Positions 12,057 to 22,994 of a DNA stretch of 64,000 nucleotides are shown here, piece by piece. The position numbers and the translations under genes were made by a program. Position 1 is the first letter of the stretch. Each line of letters begins with the position of its first letter. Origin of the DNA: Bettongia penicillata ogilbyi (Eukaryota; Chordata; Mammalia; Diprotodontia; Potoroidae); contig JAJHZJ010000061.1 in assembly GCA_023548195.1 (NCBI GenBank), positions 6,030,373 through 6,094,372 on the forward strand. Reading direction: 5' to 3'. The notes under the pieces were generated by a model, which saw only the letters and a program-made list of their open reading frames with translations, did no database searches and was not told where the DNA came from.

Positions 12057-13145
12057 ATGCCCAGAAAAGGGAAAAAAAATAAGACCATAGAAGGTTATTT
12101 TCTTGGTGAACAGATATTTCCTCCCTTCCTTTCTGATGAGGAAGAACAATGCTTACCATCAGGGAAAGACATAGAAGTCAAGGCTCTGTATCCCAAACAT
12201 CCAAAATAGATATCCAATGGGCTCAGGCCATGGAAGAGCTCAAAAAGGATTTTGAAAATCAAGTTAGACAGGTGGAGGAAAAACTGGGAAGAGAAATGAG
12301 AGAGATGCAAGAAAAGCATGAAAAACGGGTCAATACCTTGCTAAAGGAGACCCAAAAAAATGCTGAAGAAAATAACACCTTGAAAAATAGGCTCACTCAA
12401 TTGGCCAAAGAGGTTCAAAAAGACAATGAGGAGAAGCATGCTTTCAAAAGCAGAATTAGCCAAATGGAAAAAGAGGTGCAAAAGCTCACTGAAGAAAATA
12501 GTTCTCTCAAAATTAGAATGGAACAGATGGAGGCTAATGACTTTCTGAGAAACCAAGAAATCACCAAACAAAACCAAAAGAATGAAAAAATGGAAGAGAA
12601 TGTGAAATATCTCACTGGAAAAACAACTGACCTGGAAAATAGATCCAGGAGAGACAACATAAAAATTATGGGACTACCTGAAAGCCATGATCAGAAAAAG
12701 AGTCTAGACATCATCTTTCATGAAATTATCAAGGAAAATTGCCCTGACATTCTAGAATCAGAGTATTCAAGGAATCCACTGATCACCTCCTGAAAGAGAT
12801 CCAAAAAGAGAAACTCCTAGGAACACTGTGGCCAAATTTCAGAATTCTCAGGTCAAGGAGAAAACATTGCAAGTAGCTAGAAAGAAACAATTCAAGTATT
12901 GTGGAAATACAATCAGGATAACACAAGATCTAGCAGCTTCTACATTAAGGTATCAAAGGGTGTGGAATAGGATATTCCAGAAGTCAAAGGAACTAGGACT
13001 CAAACCAAGAATCACCTACCCAGCAAAACTGAGTATAATACTTCAGGGGAAAAAATGGTCTTTCAATGAAACAGAGGACTTTCAAGCATTCTTGATGAAA
13101 AGACCAGAGCTGAAAAGAAAATTTGACTTTCAAACACAAGAATGA
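12057..13145 (+). pseudogene. HAL1-type L1 ORF1, broken by two small deletions
   Basis: ATG at 12057 (MPRKGKKNKTIEGYF) aligns with ATG 63146 of the other copy. It encodes a long coiled coil (EELKKDFENQVRQVEEKLGR and following heptads), the RRM-type start RSRRDNIKIMGLPESHD, and the C-terminal domain (KEKTLQVARKKQFKY, PRITYPAKLSIILQGKKW) to a TGA at 13143. Compared with the other copy, about 1 nt is missing near 12183 and 11 nt near 12762. These shift the frame; without them the protein would be about 366 residues. L1 ORF1 protein is an RNA-binding trimeric chaperone of the retrotransposition particle. Confidence 0.85.
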
Positions 13146-13279
13146 AGAGAAGCATGATAAGGTAAACAGCAAAGAGAAATCATAAGGGACTTACTAAAGG
13201 TGAACTGTTTACATTCCTACATGGAAAGACAATATTTGTAACTCTTGAAACTTTTTTCAGCATCTGGGTAGTTGGTGGG

Positions 13280-13280
<1 letters not shown>

Positions 13281-13327
<47 letters not shown>
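13281..13327 (+). repeat. (CA)n microsatellite in HAL1 spacer
   Basis: An uninterrupted CA run lies just after ORF1 in the full-length HAL1 copy. Confidence 0.95.
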
Positions 13328-13328
<1 letters not shown>

Positions 13329-15676
13329 CACAGAGTGAATTGAATAGGATGGGATCATATCTTTAAAAAATTAAGGTAAACGGTGAGAAAGAAATATATT
13401 GGGAGGAGAGAGGGTGAAATGGAATGGGGCAAATTATCTCTCATAGAAGAGGCAAGCAGGAGACTTTTTAGTGGAGGGAAAAAGAGAAGAGCTGAGAGAA
13501 AACATGAAGTTTACTCTGATCACAATTGACTAAAGGAAGGAATAAAATGCACATTCATTTTGGTATGAAAACCTATCTTACAATACAGGAAAGTGGGGGA
13601 GAAGGAGATAAGCAGGGTGGAGGGGATGATGGAAGGGAGGGCAATGGGAGGAGGGAGCAATTTGAAGTCAACACTCTTGGGGAGGGACAGGATCAAAAGA
13701 CAGAATAGAAACAATGGGGGGGCAGGATAGGATGGAGGGAAATATAGTTAGTCTTACACAACACGACTATTATCGAAGTCATTTGCAAAACTACACAGAT
13801 ATGGCCTATATTGAATTGCCTGTGTTCTCAAAGGGAATGGAGGGGGGAGGGATGGGGAGAATTTGGAACTCAAAGTTTTAGGAACAACTGTTGAGTATTG
13901 TTCTTGCTACTAGGAAATGAGAAATACAGGTAATGGGGAATAGAAAGTTATCTGGCCCTATAGGACAAAGGAGAAGATGGGGTCAAGGGAAGGGAGGGAT
14001 GATAGAAGAGAGGGCAGATTGGCAATAGGGGAAATTAGAATGCTTGGTGTATTGGGGAGGGGAGGGACAAATGGGGAGAAAATTTGGAACCCAAAATTTT
14101 TTGAAAATTAATGTAAAAAGTTTAATAAATAAATTTAAAAAAAGAAATGACTCATAAAATGGAAGTGGATAGCAGAATGTATTAGAAACAATGTTGTTTA
14201 CAAGAAGCAAACTTGAAGCAGAAACACACAGAGAGTTAGAAATAAAGGTCTAGAGAAGAATCTAATATGCTTTAGGAGAATTAAAAAAAGGCAGGAATGG
14301 CAATCATGATCTCTCAGAAAAAAAAAAACAAAATAAAAGATGAACCTAGTTAAAATTGATAATCTGGGAAACTACATTTTGCTGAAAGGTACCATAGACA
14401 GCAAAGTAATGTCAAAAAACCTTTCCATCAAGTTTCTCTGATAAAGACCTCATTTCTCAAATATATATTGAATATAAAACCGAGTCAAATTTATAAAATA
14501 AGAGCCATTCCCCAATTGATAAATAGTCAAAGGATATAAACAGGTTTTCAGAAAAAGAAATCAAAGCTATCTACAATCATATGAAAAAATGCTCTCACTA
14601 TCGATTAAAGAAATGCAAATTTAAACAATTCTGAAGTATCATCTCACACCCAGAAATGACAAATACTGGAGAGGATGAGGGAAAAATAAGTACACTAATG
14701 AACTGTTGGTGGAGTTGTGAATTGGTTCAGTCATTCTGGGGAACAATTTGGAATGAGGCTCAAAGGGCTATAAAACTGCATATGCTTTATTAAAAAAAAT
14801 TCATTTATTTATTTTCACATAATTCACACAATTTATTTATTTGTTTTCACATGATTTACATAATTAATTTTCATATAATTCACATAATTAATTTCACATA
14901 ATTCCACATAATTTTGAATTTCAAATTTTCTCCCCATCTCCCCCTTCCCCCCCACCCTAGGACAGCATGTATTTTGATTACCCTTTCATCCAATCTCTTC
15001 TTCCTTCTATCATCGTCCTCATTCACATCCCTTCTATTTTTCTGTAGTGCAAGATAGATTTCTATAGCCCATTGCCTATATATCTTATTTCCTAGTTGCA
15101 TGTAAAAGCAATTTTTAACATTCATTTTTAAAGCTTTGAGTTCCACATTCTCCCCCTTCCCCCCTCCCCACCCACCCTCATTGAGAAGGCAAGCAATTTG
15201 TCATTGGTTATACATGTAGTCATGCAAAAAACACTTCCATAACAATAATGTTATGAAAGACTATATTTCCCTCTATCCTGTTCCACTGTCTCTTTATTCT
15301 ATTCTCTCCTTTGACCTGTCCCTCTACCAAAGTGTTTGCTTCCAGTTACCCCTTCCCCCAATTTGCCATCCCTTCTATTATCTCTCCTCTCTTATCCCCT
15401 TCCCCGCCCCTGCTTTCCTGTTGGGTAAAATAAACTTTCATATCCAATTGAATGTGTGTGTTATTCCCTCCTGAAGCCAAATTCGATGAAAGGAAGGCTC
15501 ACTTATTCCCTGTCATCTTCCCCTCCATTGTAAAAGCTTTTTCTTGCCTCTTTGATATGAGATGATTTACTACATTCTACCTCTCCCTTTCTCTTTCTCC
15601 TAGTACATTCCTCTCAACACTCCTTTTTTAGATATTATCCTTTCATATTCAGTTCACTCTGTGCCTCCATATATAT

Positions 15677-15760
15677 CCTACATATATATATATATACACA
15701 TATACACACATTTGTATATATGTTGTATGTGAGTGTGTATGTGTGTACGTATTCCCTCCA
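15677..15760. repeat. TA/CA/TG microsatellite in the minus-strand HAL1-like element
   Basis: ATATATATATACACATATACACAC and GTGTGTATGTGTGTACG. It sits after ORF1 in element orientation. Confidence 0.85.
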
Positions 15761-15884
15761 ACTATCCTAATACTGAGAAAGGTCTCATGAGTTACAAATA
15801 TCAGTTTTCCATGTAGAAATGTAAACAGTTCAACTTTAATAAGTCCCTTATGGTTTCTCTTTCCTGTTTACCTTTTCATGCTTC

Positions 15885-16815
15885 TCTTGATTCTTATATT
15901 TGAAAGTCAAATTCTCTATTCAGCTCTGTTTTTTTCAACAAGAATGCTTAGAAGTTCTCTATTTCATTAAAGCTCCATTTTTCCCCCTGAAGTATTACAC
16001 TCAGTTTTGCTGGATAGGTGATTATTGATTTTAATCCTAGCTCCTTTGACCTCTGGAATATCATACTCAAAGCCCTCTGATCCCTTAATGTAGAAGCTGC
16101 TAAATCTTGTGTTATCCTGATTATATTTCTACAATACTTGAATTGTTTCTTTCTGGCTGCTTGTAATATTTTCTCCTTGACTAGGAGCTCTGGAATTTGG
16201 CTACAATATTCCTAAGAGTTTTCCTTTGGGGATCTCTTTCAGGAGATGATGGGTGAATTCTTTCCATTTCTATTTTATCCTTTGGTTCTAGAATATCAGG
16301 GCAGTTTTCCTTGATAATTTCTTGAAAGATGATATCTAGGTTCTTTTTTTGATCATGGCTTTCAGATAGTCCAATAATTTTTAAATTATTTCTCCTGGAT
16401 TCATTTTCCAGGGTAGTTGTTTTTCTAATGAGATACTTCACATTGTGTTCTATTTTTTCATTCTCTTGGTTTTGTTTTATAATTTCTTGATTTTTCATAA
16501 TTAGCCTCCATTTTTTCCATTCTAATTTTGAAGGAATTATTTTCTTCTTTTGGACCTCTTTTTCCATTTGGCCCAGTCTGCTTTTTAAGGAATTCTTCTC
16601 CTCATTGACTTTTTTGGACTTCTTTTGCCATTTGGGTTAGTCTAGTTTTAAAGGTGTTATTTTCTTCAGTATTTTTTTGGATTTCCTTTGGCTAGCTGTT
16701 TACTCATTTTTCATGATTTTCTTGCATCACTCTCATTTCTCTTCCCAGTTTTTCTTCTACTTCTCTTACTTGATTTTCAAAATCTTTTTTTGAGCTCTTC
16801 CATGGCCTGAGACCA
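15885..16815 (-). pseudogene. Decayed L1 ORF1 of the minus-strand element
   Basis: The minus strand reads EIIKQNQENEKIEHNVKYLI, then LENESRRNNLKIIGLSESHD, IIFQEIIKENCPDILEP and RKTLRNIVAKFQSS. This is the coiled-coil end and RRM start of L1 ORF1. The C-terminal domain follows in other frames down to about 15885, where FDFQI replaces the FDFQT end of the 11400 copy. The N-terminal part before MEELK is missing at the junction with the inserted fragment (about 16815-16826). Confidence 0.75.
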
Positions 16816-16825
16816 ATAAATATTT

Positions 16826-17086
16826 TTCTTTTTTTTTTTGAATTTATTTATTTATTTAACTTTTTACATTCATTTTCACAAAATTTTGGGTTCCAAATTT
16901 TTCTCCCCTTTTATCCCCTCCCCCCCACCCCAATACCCCAAGCAATCTAATTTTCCCTATCTCCAATCTGCCCTCTCTTCTGTCATCCCTCCCTTCTCTT
17001 GTCTCCATCTTCTCTTTTCTCCTGTAGGGCCAGATGACTTTCTATTCCTCATTAACTGTATGTCTTTTTTTCTAGTAGCAACATAA
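16826..17086 (-). mobile_element. 5'-truncated HAL1 3' end inserted in the minus-strand element
   Basis: The reverse complement closely matches 33790-34045 and 13885-14143: TACTAG-AA, the CAGGAGAAAAGAGAAGATGG region, TTTGGAACCCAAAATTTTG and AAATAAATAAA with an A-rich tail (T-rich on plus, about 16829-16843). It has the same orientation as its host. It joins the host's first ~60 bp of 5' end to the ORF1 coiled-coil region, so about 0.7 kb of the host (5' UTR and ORF1 start) is missing. I could not see a clear TSD. Confidence 0.75.
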
Positions 17087-17829
17087 AACTAAACAGTTTG
17101 AGGGGAGAGTACTACCAGGTCTCTCCTTCTACTTTGCCATCTTGGTTTTACCCCCAGGAGCAAACTGTGCATATGCTTTGACCTAGTAATACTTCTGCTA
17201 GGCTGATATTCCAACAAGACCAAAGAAAAAAGGGAAAAGAACCTATTTATACAAAAATTTGCTCCTCTTGTGGTGACTAAGAAATGGAAATTGAGGGGAT
17301 ACTCATAAATTGAGGAATGGCTGAACAAATTGTGGCATATGATTGCGACACAGTCCTATTGTGCTATGGGAAATGATGAGGGGAGTGGTTTCAGAAAGAC
17401 ATGGCAAGACCTATATGAACTGATGCGAAGTGAAGTAAGAAGAAGCAGGAGATCATTGTGTACAGTAATAGCAATGTTGCAATAATCAACTGTGAAAGAT
17501 TTGGCTACTCTGATCAATACAATGATCCAAGACAATTCCATAGAACTCATCATCAAAAAATTCTGTCCACCTCCAGAGAAAAACTAAGGAATTCTGAATA
17601 TAAATTGAAGTATAATTTTCTCACTTTTTTCTCATTTTTTTTTAAAAAATGGCTAATATCCACATATGTTTTGCATGACTTAACATGTATAATTGATTCA
17701 TATTACTTGCCTTCTCAGTGACTGGGGAAAAGAGTGGGATAGACAGAAAGAATTTGGAACTCAAAATTAAAAAGAAAAGAATGTTAAATAGAAATAAATA
17801 ATAATTTTTAAAAAGAGTTAGACAAACTT

Positions 17830-19584
17830 CACCAGCAAATGGATGGGAATGTGTGTCTCTTCCAAATTAGTTAAATATATTTATATATCTGTATATGTAT
17901 ATAAATGTACACATATACATATTGCATCATTTGTTTATATATGTGCCATTTCTTACATGAGACAAAGAAATGTCTGCTTGTTACAAAACAACTAAATAAA
18001 AAAAAGAATTATGCTTGTTAAAAGAAAATATATATCACTTATTACAACAGATAAAGATGAAATGTATGTTTATTAAAGCACAGCTATTCACATGAGATGA
18101 AAGGGAGTATACATCACTTGAGACATAAGATAAAAAAGAGGTACAGAATGTCCTTGGAACAATTAAAATAAAAAAGAAGACACTGTTGAAAACTAACTAT
18201 TGTAACCTACGCTGCAGAAGTACTGGAATCATAGTACATGGTGAATTAAAACAAAATGGAATGGCTTATAACAACTCTTAACAACCCACTCCTAATAGTA
18301 GAAAGACAGGGACATGAGTCACTCAGGATGAAAAGGTGTTGGAGGAGAATTCCTGTGTTTATGAAATCATAGGTCTATCAAAGTATCACTTACAAGATCC
18401 TCTTTGATTCCTATTATAGCTACAATTTTTACTACAGAGAAGTAAAACTTTTCCATCACAGTGTATAAAAACTGAACAGAAAGTCAGCTCTAAAAAATAG
18501 ATTGTTTATTAAACCAATGCACTAATAAGATACAGATTCATAGTGTGAGGTAGGTCACATCTTATTACAGTGTAGGTATTTCTCTATTTCTATAGTCAGA
18601 TTATCCATCCAGATAATCCATAGCAAATCTTGATTGTGCCTTTGTTGGCATGATCTTTTACTCTGTTTACTTAACTCCACTGATGATGTCCTTATTTCTG
18701 TTAAATTGTATATGTGAATAAAACGTATCCCTAATTCCACCCTCAGGCTCAGTTGCCAGTGCATTTAAAAACAAAATACTTGATTACTTTCCCCATCTCC
18801 AAGATGAAAATTCATGATAGAGAGAAAGGAGAAAAGAAGGACAGTGGGGTAAAAGGAGAGATTTCTCATCCAGGTTGATGCTCTTCATGAGGATTAAATG
18901 CTGATACCTTATCCTGGAATAACAGAAGGCTGCAGTTCGGCCAGGAACAGGATGAAGGAGCAGGATAAACTTTTCTTGATTTGAGTTTTCACAATGACTT
19001 TTTGTTTTTTTGCAAGTCAGGTTTTTTTTTTTTTTTGGTAATTTTAAAAAATGTATTTTAAACTTAAATACAAAATGAGAAAAGAGAAGAAATTGCCATG
19101 TATACTGCATAACATAAGAGAAGATTACATAGAAAACAATAAATTTTCATTTCAAGAAAGCCTATATAATAAATGCTATACATTGTTTTCAAAGCTGCCC
19201 AGCTTTTCTTTGCTTCCTTGCATTCTCTTCTGTACACTTTTTATTTTATTATTTTCCCCTCCCTCCCTACCCTAAAGCAGGCTACAATTAAGAGCAGATA
19301 TAAATGGATATCTACAAACATATATGCACATATACACTCGTACACATATAGGTAAGACCATACTAAGCTTATTTCCATTTGTCATCTGTTTCTCCACAAT
19401 GGCTTTTTTAAAAAGTCCATATACACACATATATATTCAGCAAAAATCCACCTCCTTTTCATTCCACCCTCACTCTCCAATTTACAATGGCTTTGTCAGT
19501 GTAAGGTGTTTTGAATGCTCATGACTTCAGATGGTTATATTAAACAATAGGTATAAGACCCCACCATACTAATATAATCAAAAG
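17830..19584. other. Unassigned AT-rich stretch after the L1 nest
   Basis: The start continues the LTR-like sequence interrupted at 9163 (ACCAGCAAATGG). The next 400 bp have loosely repeating TTATTA/CATGAGA motifs. From 19000 there is a T-run and an unidentified repeat-like part. No gene. Confidence 0.5.
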
Positions 19585-19790
19585 AAGACTGGTTTTGGAG
19601 TCAGTAGAGACCTCTGACTCTTACTGGCTGTGTGACTTTGAGCAAATCACCCTGAGTCTCATTTCCTTATTTGTAAAATGGACATAATAATCTATGTCAC
19701 CGGGAGGTTTTAAAGATCAAATGACATAATGTATTGTGAAGTGTTTTGTGATCCTTAAAGTAATTTTTTAATGGGAGTTGCTATTGTAAT
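19585..19790 (+). mobile_element. MIR SINE fragment
   Basis: TTACTGGCTGTGTGACTTTG, CATTTCCTTATTTGTAAAATGG and AGTGTTTTGTGATCCTTAAAG are in order. Confidence 0.75.
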
Positions 19791-19959
19791 TATAAACAAA
19801 TTCTGATCTATCCACAGATTTAAAATATTCATATCTCTTTACCTACTGTAAGAGAATATCTAATCAAGTTGCCTATTTAATTTTTACTAGTATTGCTTAA
19901 TGGAAATATATTCAAAACAAATTAAATTTACCCAAGTAATTAGAAGTTGAAAGCTATCT

Positions 19960-20800
19960 AATACTTTTTTTTTCATTAAAACTGTATTGGTGCCTTTTGT
20001 ATCTTATACTGCATTTTCTTATTTCCTGATTTCTTCCCATCTCCATGGAATCCTCCCTTTCCTCAAAATAAACAAGTAAGCAAAACCAAGCAACACAGTC
20101 ATGGAGTTTAACAGCCTAGCAACATTGAACACCTATAATTTCCCACTTGCCTGTAAGAGACATGAAGTGGTGTTTCATCTTCTGTTCTCTGGAATCAGTT
20201 GTAGTCATTGCTTTTTAGCTGAGTTTAGCTGGTTTTTTTTATCCTTTACATTAGTGTCATCAGTCAATACAAGTCTTCCTATGTTTCCCAGAATTATTCT
20301 TTCATTTCTTTGTATCCTCAGTGCTTAGGACAACTCCTGAAATATAGTAGGGGCTTAATAAATGCTAGTTGGCTTCACTTGACTTATGTAATTACTTATA
20401 TTCCATTACATTTGTACAATACAATTTGTTTAGTCATTCCCCAAATGATGGGTACTCACTTTGTTTCCAGTTTTTCTACTACTAAAAATAAATGCTGCCT
20501 ATGAATATTTTGGTCAATATGGGACCTTCCTAAGTAAAGGAAGGATAGCAAATGTGATAAGCCAAAAGTTGTGAATGACTAAGCCAATTCTCTTGAAAAA
20601 TTCCAAACTGTTTTTTAAAGTAGTTGGATCAGTTAACATCTCCACCAGTGATGTTTTAGTGTGCCCAGCTTCACTCACAGCTTCACACATCTCTTCCAAC
20701 ACTACTTCTATCTTTCGTCATCTTTGTAAACTTGACGGTGGTGGAGTGAGAACTCAAGAGTTACTTTGATTTACATCTCTTCTTGTTAGTGATGTGGGGA
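19960..20800 (-). mobile_element. Antisense LINE (L1-like) 3' remnant
   Basis: Text such as GTCATTCCCCAAATGATGGGTACTC...GTTTCCAGTTTTTCTACTAC... AATAAATGCTGC, and then GGATCAGTTAACATCTCCACCAG, is characteristic of antisense L1 3' sequence. A MIR/L2-like scrap (about 20320-20370) may interrupt it. Confidence 0.5.
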
Positions 20801-21757
20801 AGTACCTGTGTTCAGTCTTAACAGATAAATAGTGCAGTCCCATTATTCAAATAATACTTAAACAAAAGGATACACAAAGGAGATTTGCAAACAAAACGAT
20901 AACAGCAACTATTTATTGAGCTCTCATGTGCCAGGTACTGTACTAAGGATCAGGGATAGGAAGAAAGACAAAAACCCAGCATATTTTTTACCTTTGTACA
21001 AAACCAGGATATAGTGAAATCTGAAATGCTGCATGAAGTTCTGGTTGCTGACTCCCAACACTAATAAAAACATTAAGAAAGCAGGAAAAATTCTCTCAAA
21101 AGGACTCTAAAATGCACATAATGAAAGGATTAGGATTTTTTTCTTAGTATGAAAGGATGATGAAAGGATGAAAGCCAAGGTTTTGATTTCAGATTCTCTG
21201 GATCCAACTTTAATGCCCTTTTGATTACACCATGTTGTACGTCTAATTAATAATATATCCAGGGGCCATGCATTGCCCTCTTATCTTTTTTCACAATTTG
21301 ATTTTTTTTTTCAATTGATAAGCATTCATTTTCTCTCCCCACCTGACTGTCATTAAAACAAAAGAAAAATATGCATGGTCAAGCATAACAGATTCCCCCG
21401 GTGGCAATTTCCAAAAAATGTATGTCTCATTTTGCATCCTCCCAGTGCCTTGAGAAGAACTCACCAGTCAAGTGACCTACTTGACCCCATCTAGTACCCA
21501 CCATCCCATGACAGAATCCAGGCCAGTCCAGCATCAGGTTAGTAACCAAGTGACCTTTCTGACTCATCTAAGAAATAGTTGAGCCCAAAAGCCAATCTAC
21601 GTGCCTAGTTTAGGCAGCAGCCAAGCAACATACTTGACAAAGTCCAGAAGAACTACCTATCAATTAGTGATACCATGCCTGGGGAAGAGCCAGACTAGGA
21701 GAGCCACTAACCCATAACTGAAGGTATACTCTGAAGCTGATGAGAGCTGGAAAGGGG

Positions 21758-22800
21758 GTGTGAGATCCCCACAAAGACCAGGGTACCAGGGGCAGGTCAT
21801 CTGGAGAAGAATTCACGAATGCAGGCATTGTTGAAGTCAAGGTAAAGATTTATTACACTTTTCAGCAGGCAAGAGTTCTTAGGGAACTTGCAACCTTAAA
21901 GGGGTACAGGTAAAGTTTATATGGGATATTCTATAGTATCACTTATGCCAAATATGCTAACTAGGTGTTTTGGGATGGGATTAGGGAGTGGTTAAGGAGT
22001 GGTCAGTTCTTAAAGGAACATGCACTTTTGGTATCTACCGCACAGGTATTTTACCCAAAATTCATCCATCAGGAAATAGCCCAAGTAGGGGCTACCTGGA
22101 GGTGTGGTTTTAGGCCTGAAATGTCACTAAGTCAACCAATGGTCAGGGCTGACCAGGAAAAATCAAGTTTCTCTCATCAATGTCTTGTTAGACAAGATTA
22201 ATGTAAGGGAGTATAGGTATGTCCAAGTCTAGATACATATGATTGGTCAGTGAGTAGTAAATGTCATTATGATCCAGTACACAGCCAGTTCAGTCAGCAT
22301 GCAGCTGGCTCTAAGTGATAAATTCTATAGGTACAGATGGCTACTACAGCAGGAAGGGAGATAACGGTTGTTGCAGTCTGTGTCCTTGGGTTGGGGAGAA
22401 ACTGCCTGAAATAGTATGTTGAGGCTAGGGAGAAATGTGACTTTTAAAGAGAAATGTGATTTTTGAATTGGGACCCAAGTACATGCACCCAAGCACCCCA
22501 ACACAGAGAATTTTATGAGGACCTTCTGGAGAAAGAAAGGAAATGGAGGCTCTGAAGTTCTGGAGTCATGAGTTGCCTGGCTGTATGTGTTCACTATGTG
22601 TGTCTCACTACTTCAAGTTCATGACCACTCTTTGCACCCTCTCACCCCTGCCTACTTGATGGGTGTTTGTGGGAGAGGGTACCCCTGATTTTACTTGGTA
22701 ATCATTATCCTTGCTAGACTATTGAGTATATGCCTTTGCCAAAAATCTTAGTATACTTGCTGATTGTTAAGGGAAATACACCAATGGGAGCTCATAAGCT
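21758..22800 (-). mobile_element. Candidate endogenous retroviral LTR region, reverse
   Basis: The complement has AATAAATCTTTACCTTGAC near 21840-21860 and ends ...GGGGATCTCACA (TG...CA-type edge at 21758 on plus), as an LTR 3' half would. The upstream edge could not be set and no genes are attached. It could be another repeat. Confidence 0.35.
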
Positions 22801-22994
22801 AGTGTTAGGAAGATAGTCACCCATACGGTTAACCCCCAGAATCCTGAATTACTATTCAGGGGACCTAGATTGCCAGTGCCAGTGTGAGTTGGGAGGAGGG
22901 TTGCACGGTGGGACAATGTTACATATTCATTCATTGGCATCCTCAGTGAAGGTTCGAGAAGGGAATGGCAGGCTTTCATAAACAATATTCTCTA

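Larger units (their letters stand above)
11400..14143 (+). mobile_element. Full-length ORF1-only L1 derivative (HAL1-type), 15-bp TSD
   Basis: This 2744-bp insertion is bounded by perfect 15-bp direct repeats GAAATGACTCATAAA at 11385-11399 and 14144-14158. It begins with the L1 5' start GGGGGAGGAGCCAAGATGG and ends with AATAAA-rich sequence and an A-tail. Order: 5' UTR (about 657 bp), ORF1 (12057-13145), (CA)n (about 13281-13327), spacer, then a 3' UTR; no ORF2 sequence is present. HAL1 ('half-L1') elements with this structure are known in mammals. Mobilisation would need ORF2 protein in trans. The insertion lies in the endonuclease-coding start of the host L1. Confidence 0.9.
14789..17167 (-). 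mobile_element. Minus-strand HAL1-like element of a second subfamily, 12-bp TSD
   Basis: Flanking direct repeats TGCATATGCTTT at 14777-14788 and 17168-17179 bound an insertion on the minus strand. Its 5' start (AAAACCAAGATGGCAAAGTAG on minus) lies at about 17150 and its A/T-rich 3' end at about 14789. It holds ORF1 (about 15885-16815) followed directly by an about 1.1-kb 3' region with a TA/CA microsatellite and no ORF2. The 3' region differs from that of the 11400 copy, so a different subfamily is inferred. It is itself interrupted at 16826-17086. Confidence 0.8.
9164..17813 (+). mobile_element. Host L1 of a nested cluster, ORF2 mostly deleted, with TSD
   Basis: This L1 starts at about 9164 (a GAGGATGGCAGATTGGAGG-like 5' end) and ends at about 17813. 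It is flanked by near-identical 16-bp copies at 9148-9163 and 17814-17829 (14/16 match). Its own sequence is 9164-11399, about 14159-14788 and 17180-17813, about 3.5 kb in all; the rest is later insertions. It holds a 5' UTR, a decayed ORF1 (about 9960-10745), a spacer with a TA/CA microsatellite, the start of the ORF2 endonuclease domain (VYEWDEM, QCCLQEANLKQ), then a jump near 14415 to the ORF2 C-terminus (NCWWSCELVQSFW at about 14700) and an A-rich 3' end. The endonuclease core, reverse transcriptase and middle of ORF2 are absent. Confidence 0.85.

Noticed and set aside
12095..12660. Minus-strand open frames (Leu/Phe/Ser-rich) opposite HAL1 ORF1
   Set aside because: They are antisense shadows of the A-rich ORF1 coding sequence.
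11063..13327. TA and CA runs considered as regulatory or cruciform sites
   Set aside because: They are microsatellites inside retrotransposons; no evidence for function beyond the positional remark in the findings.
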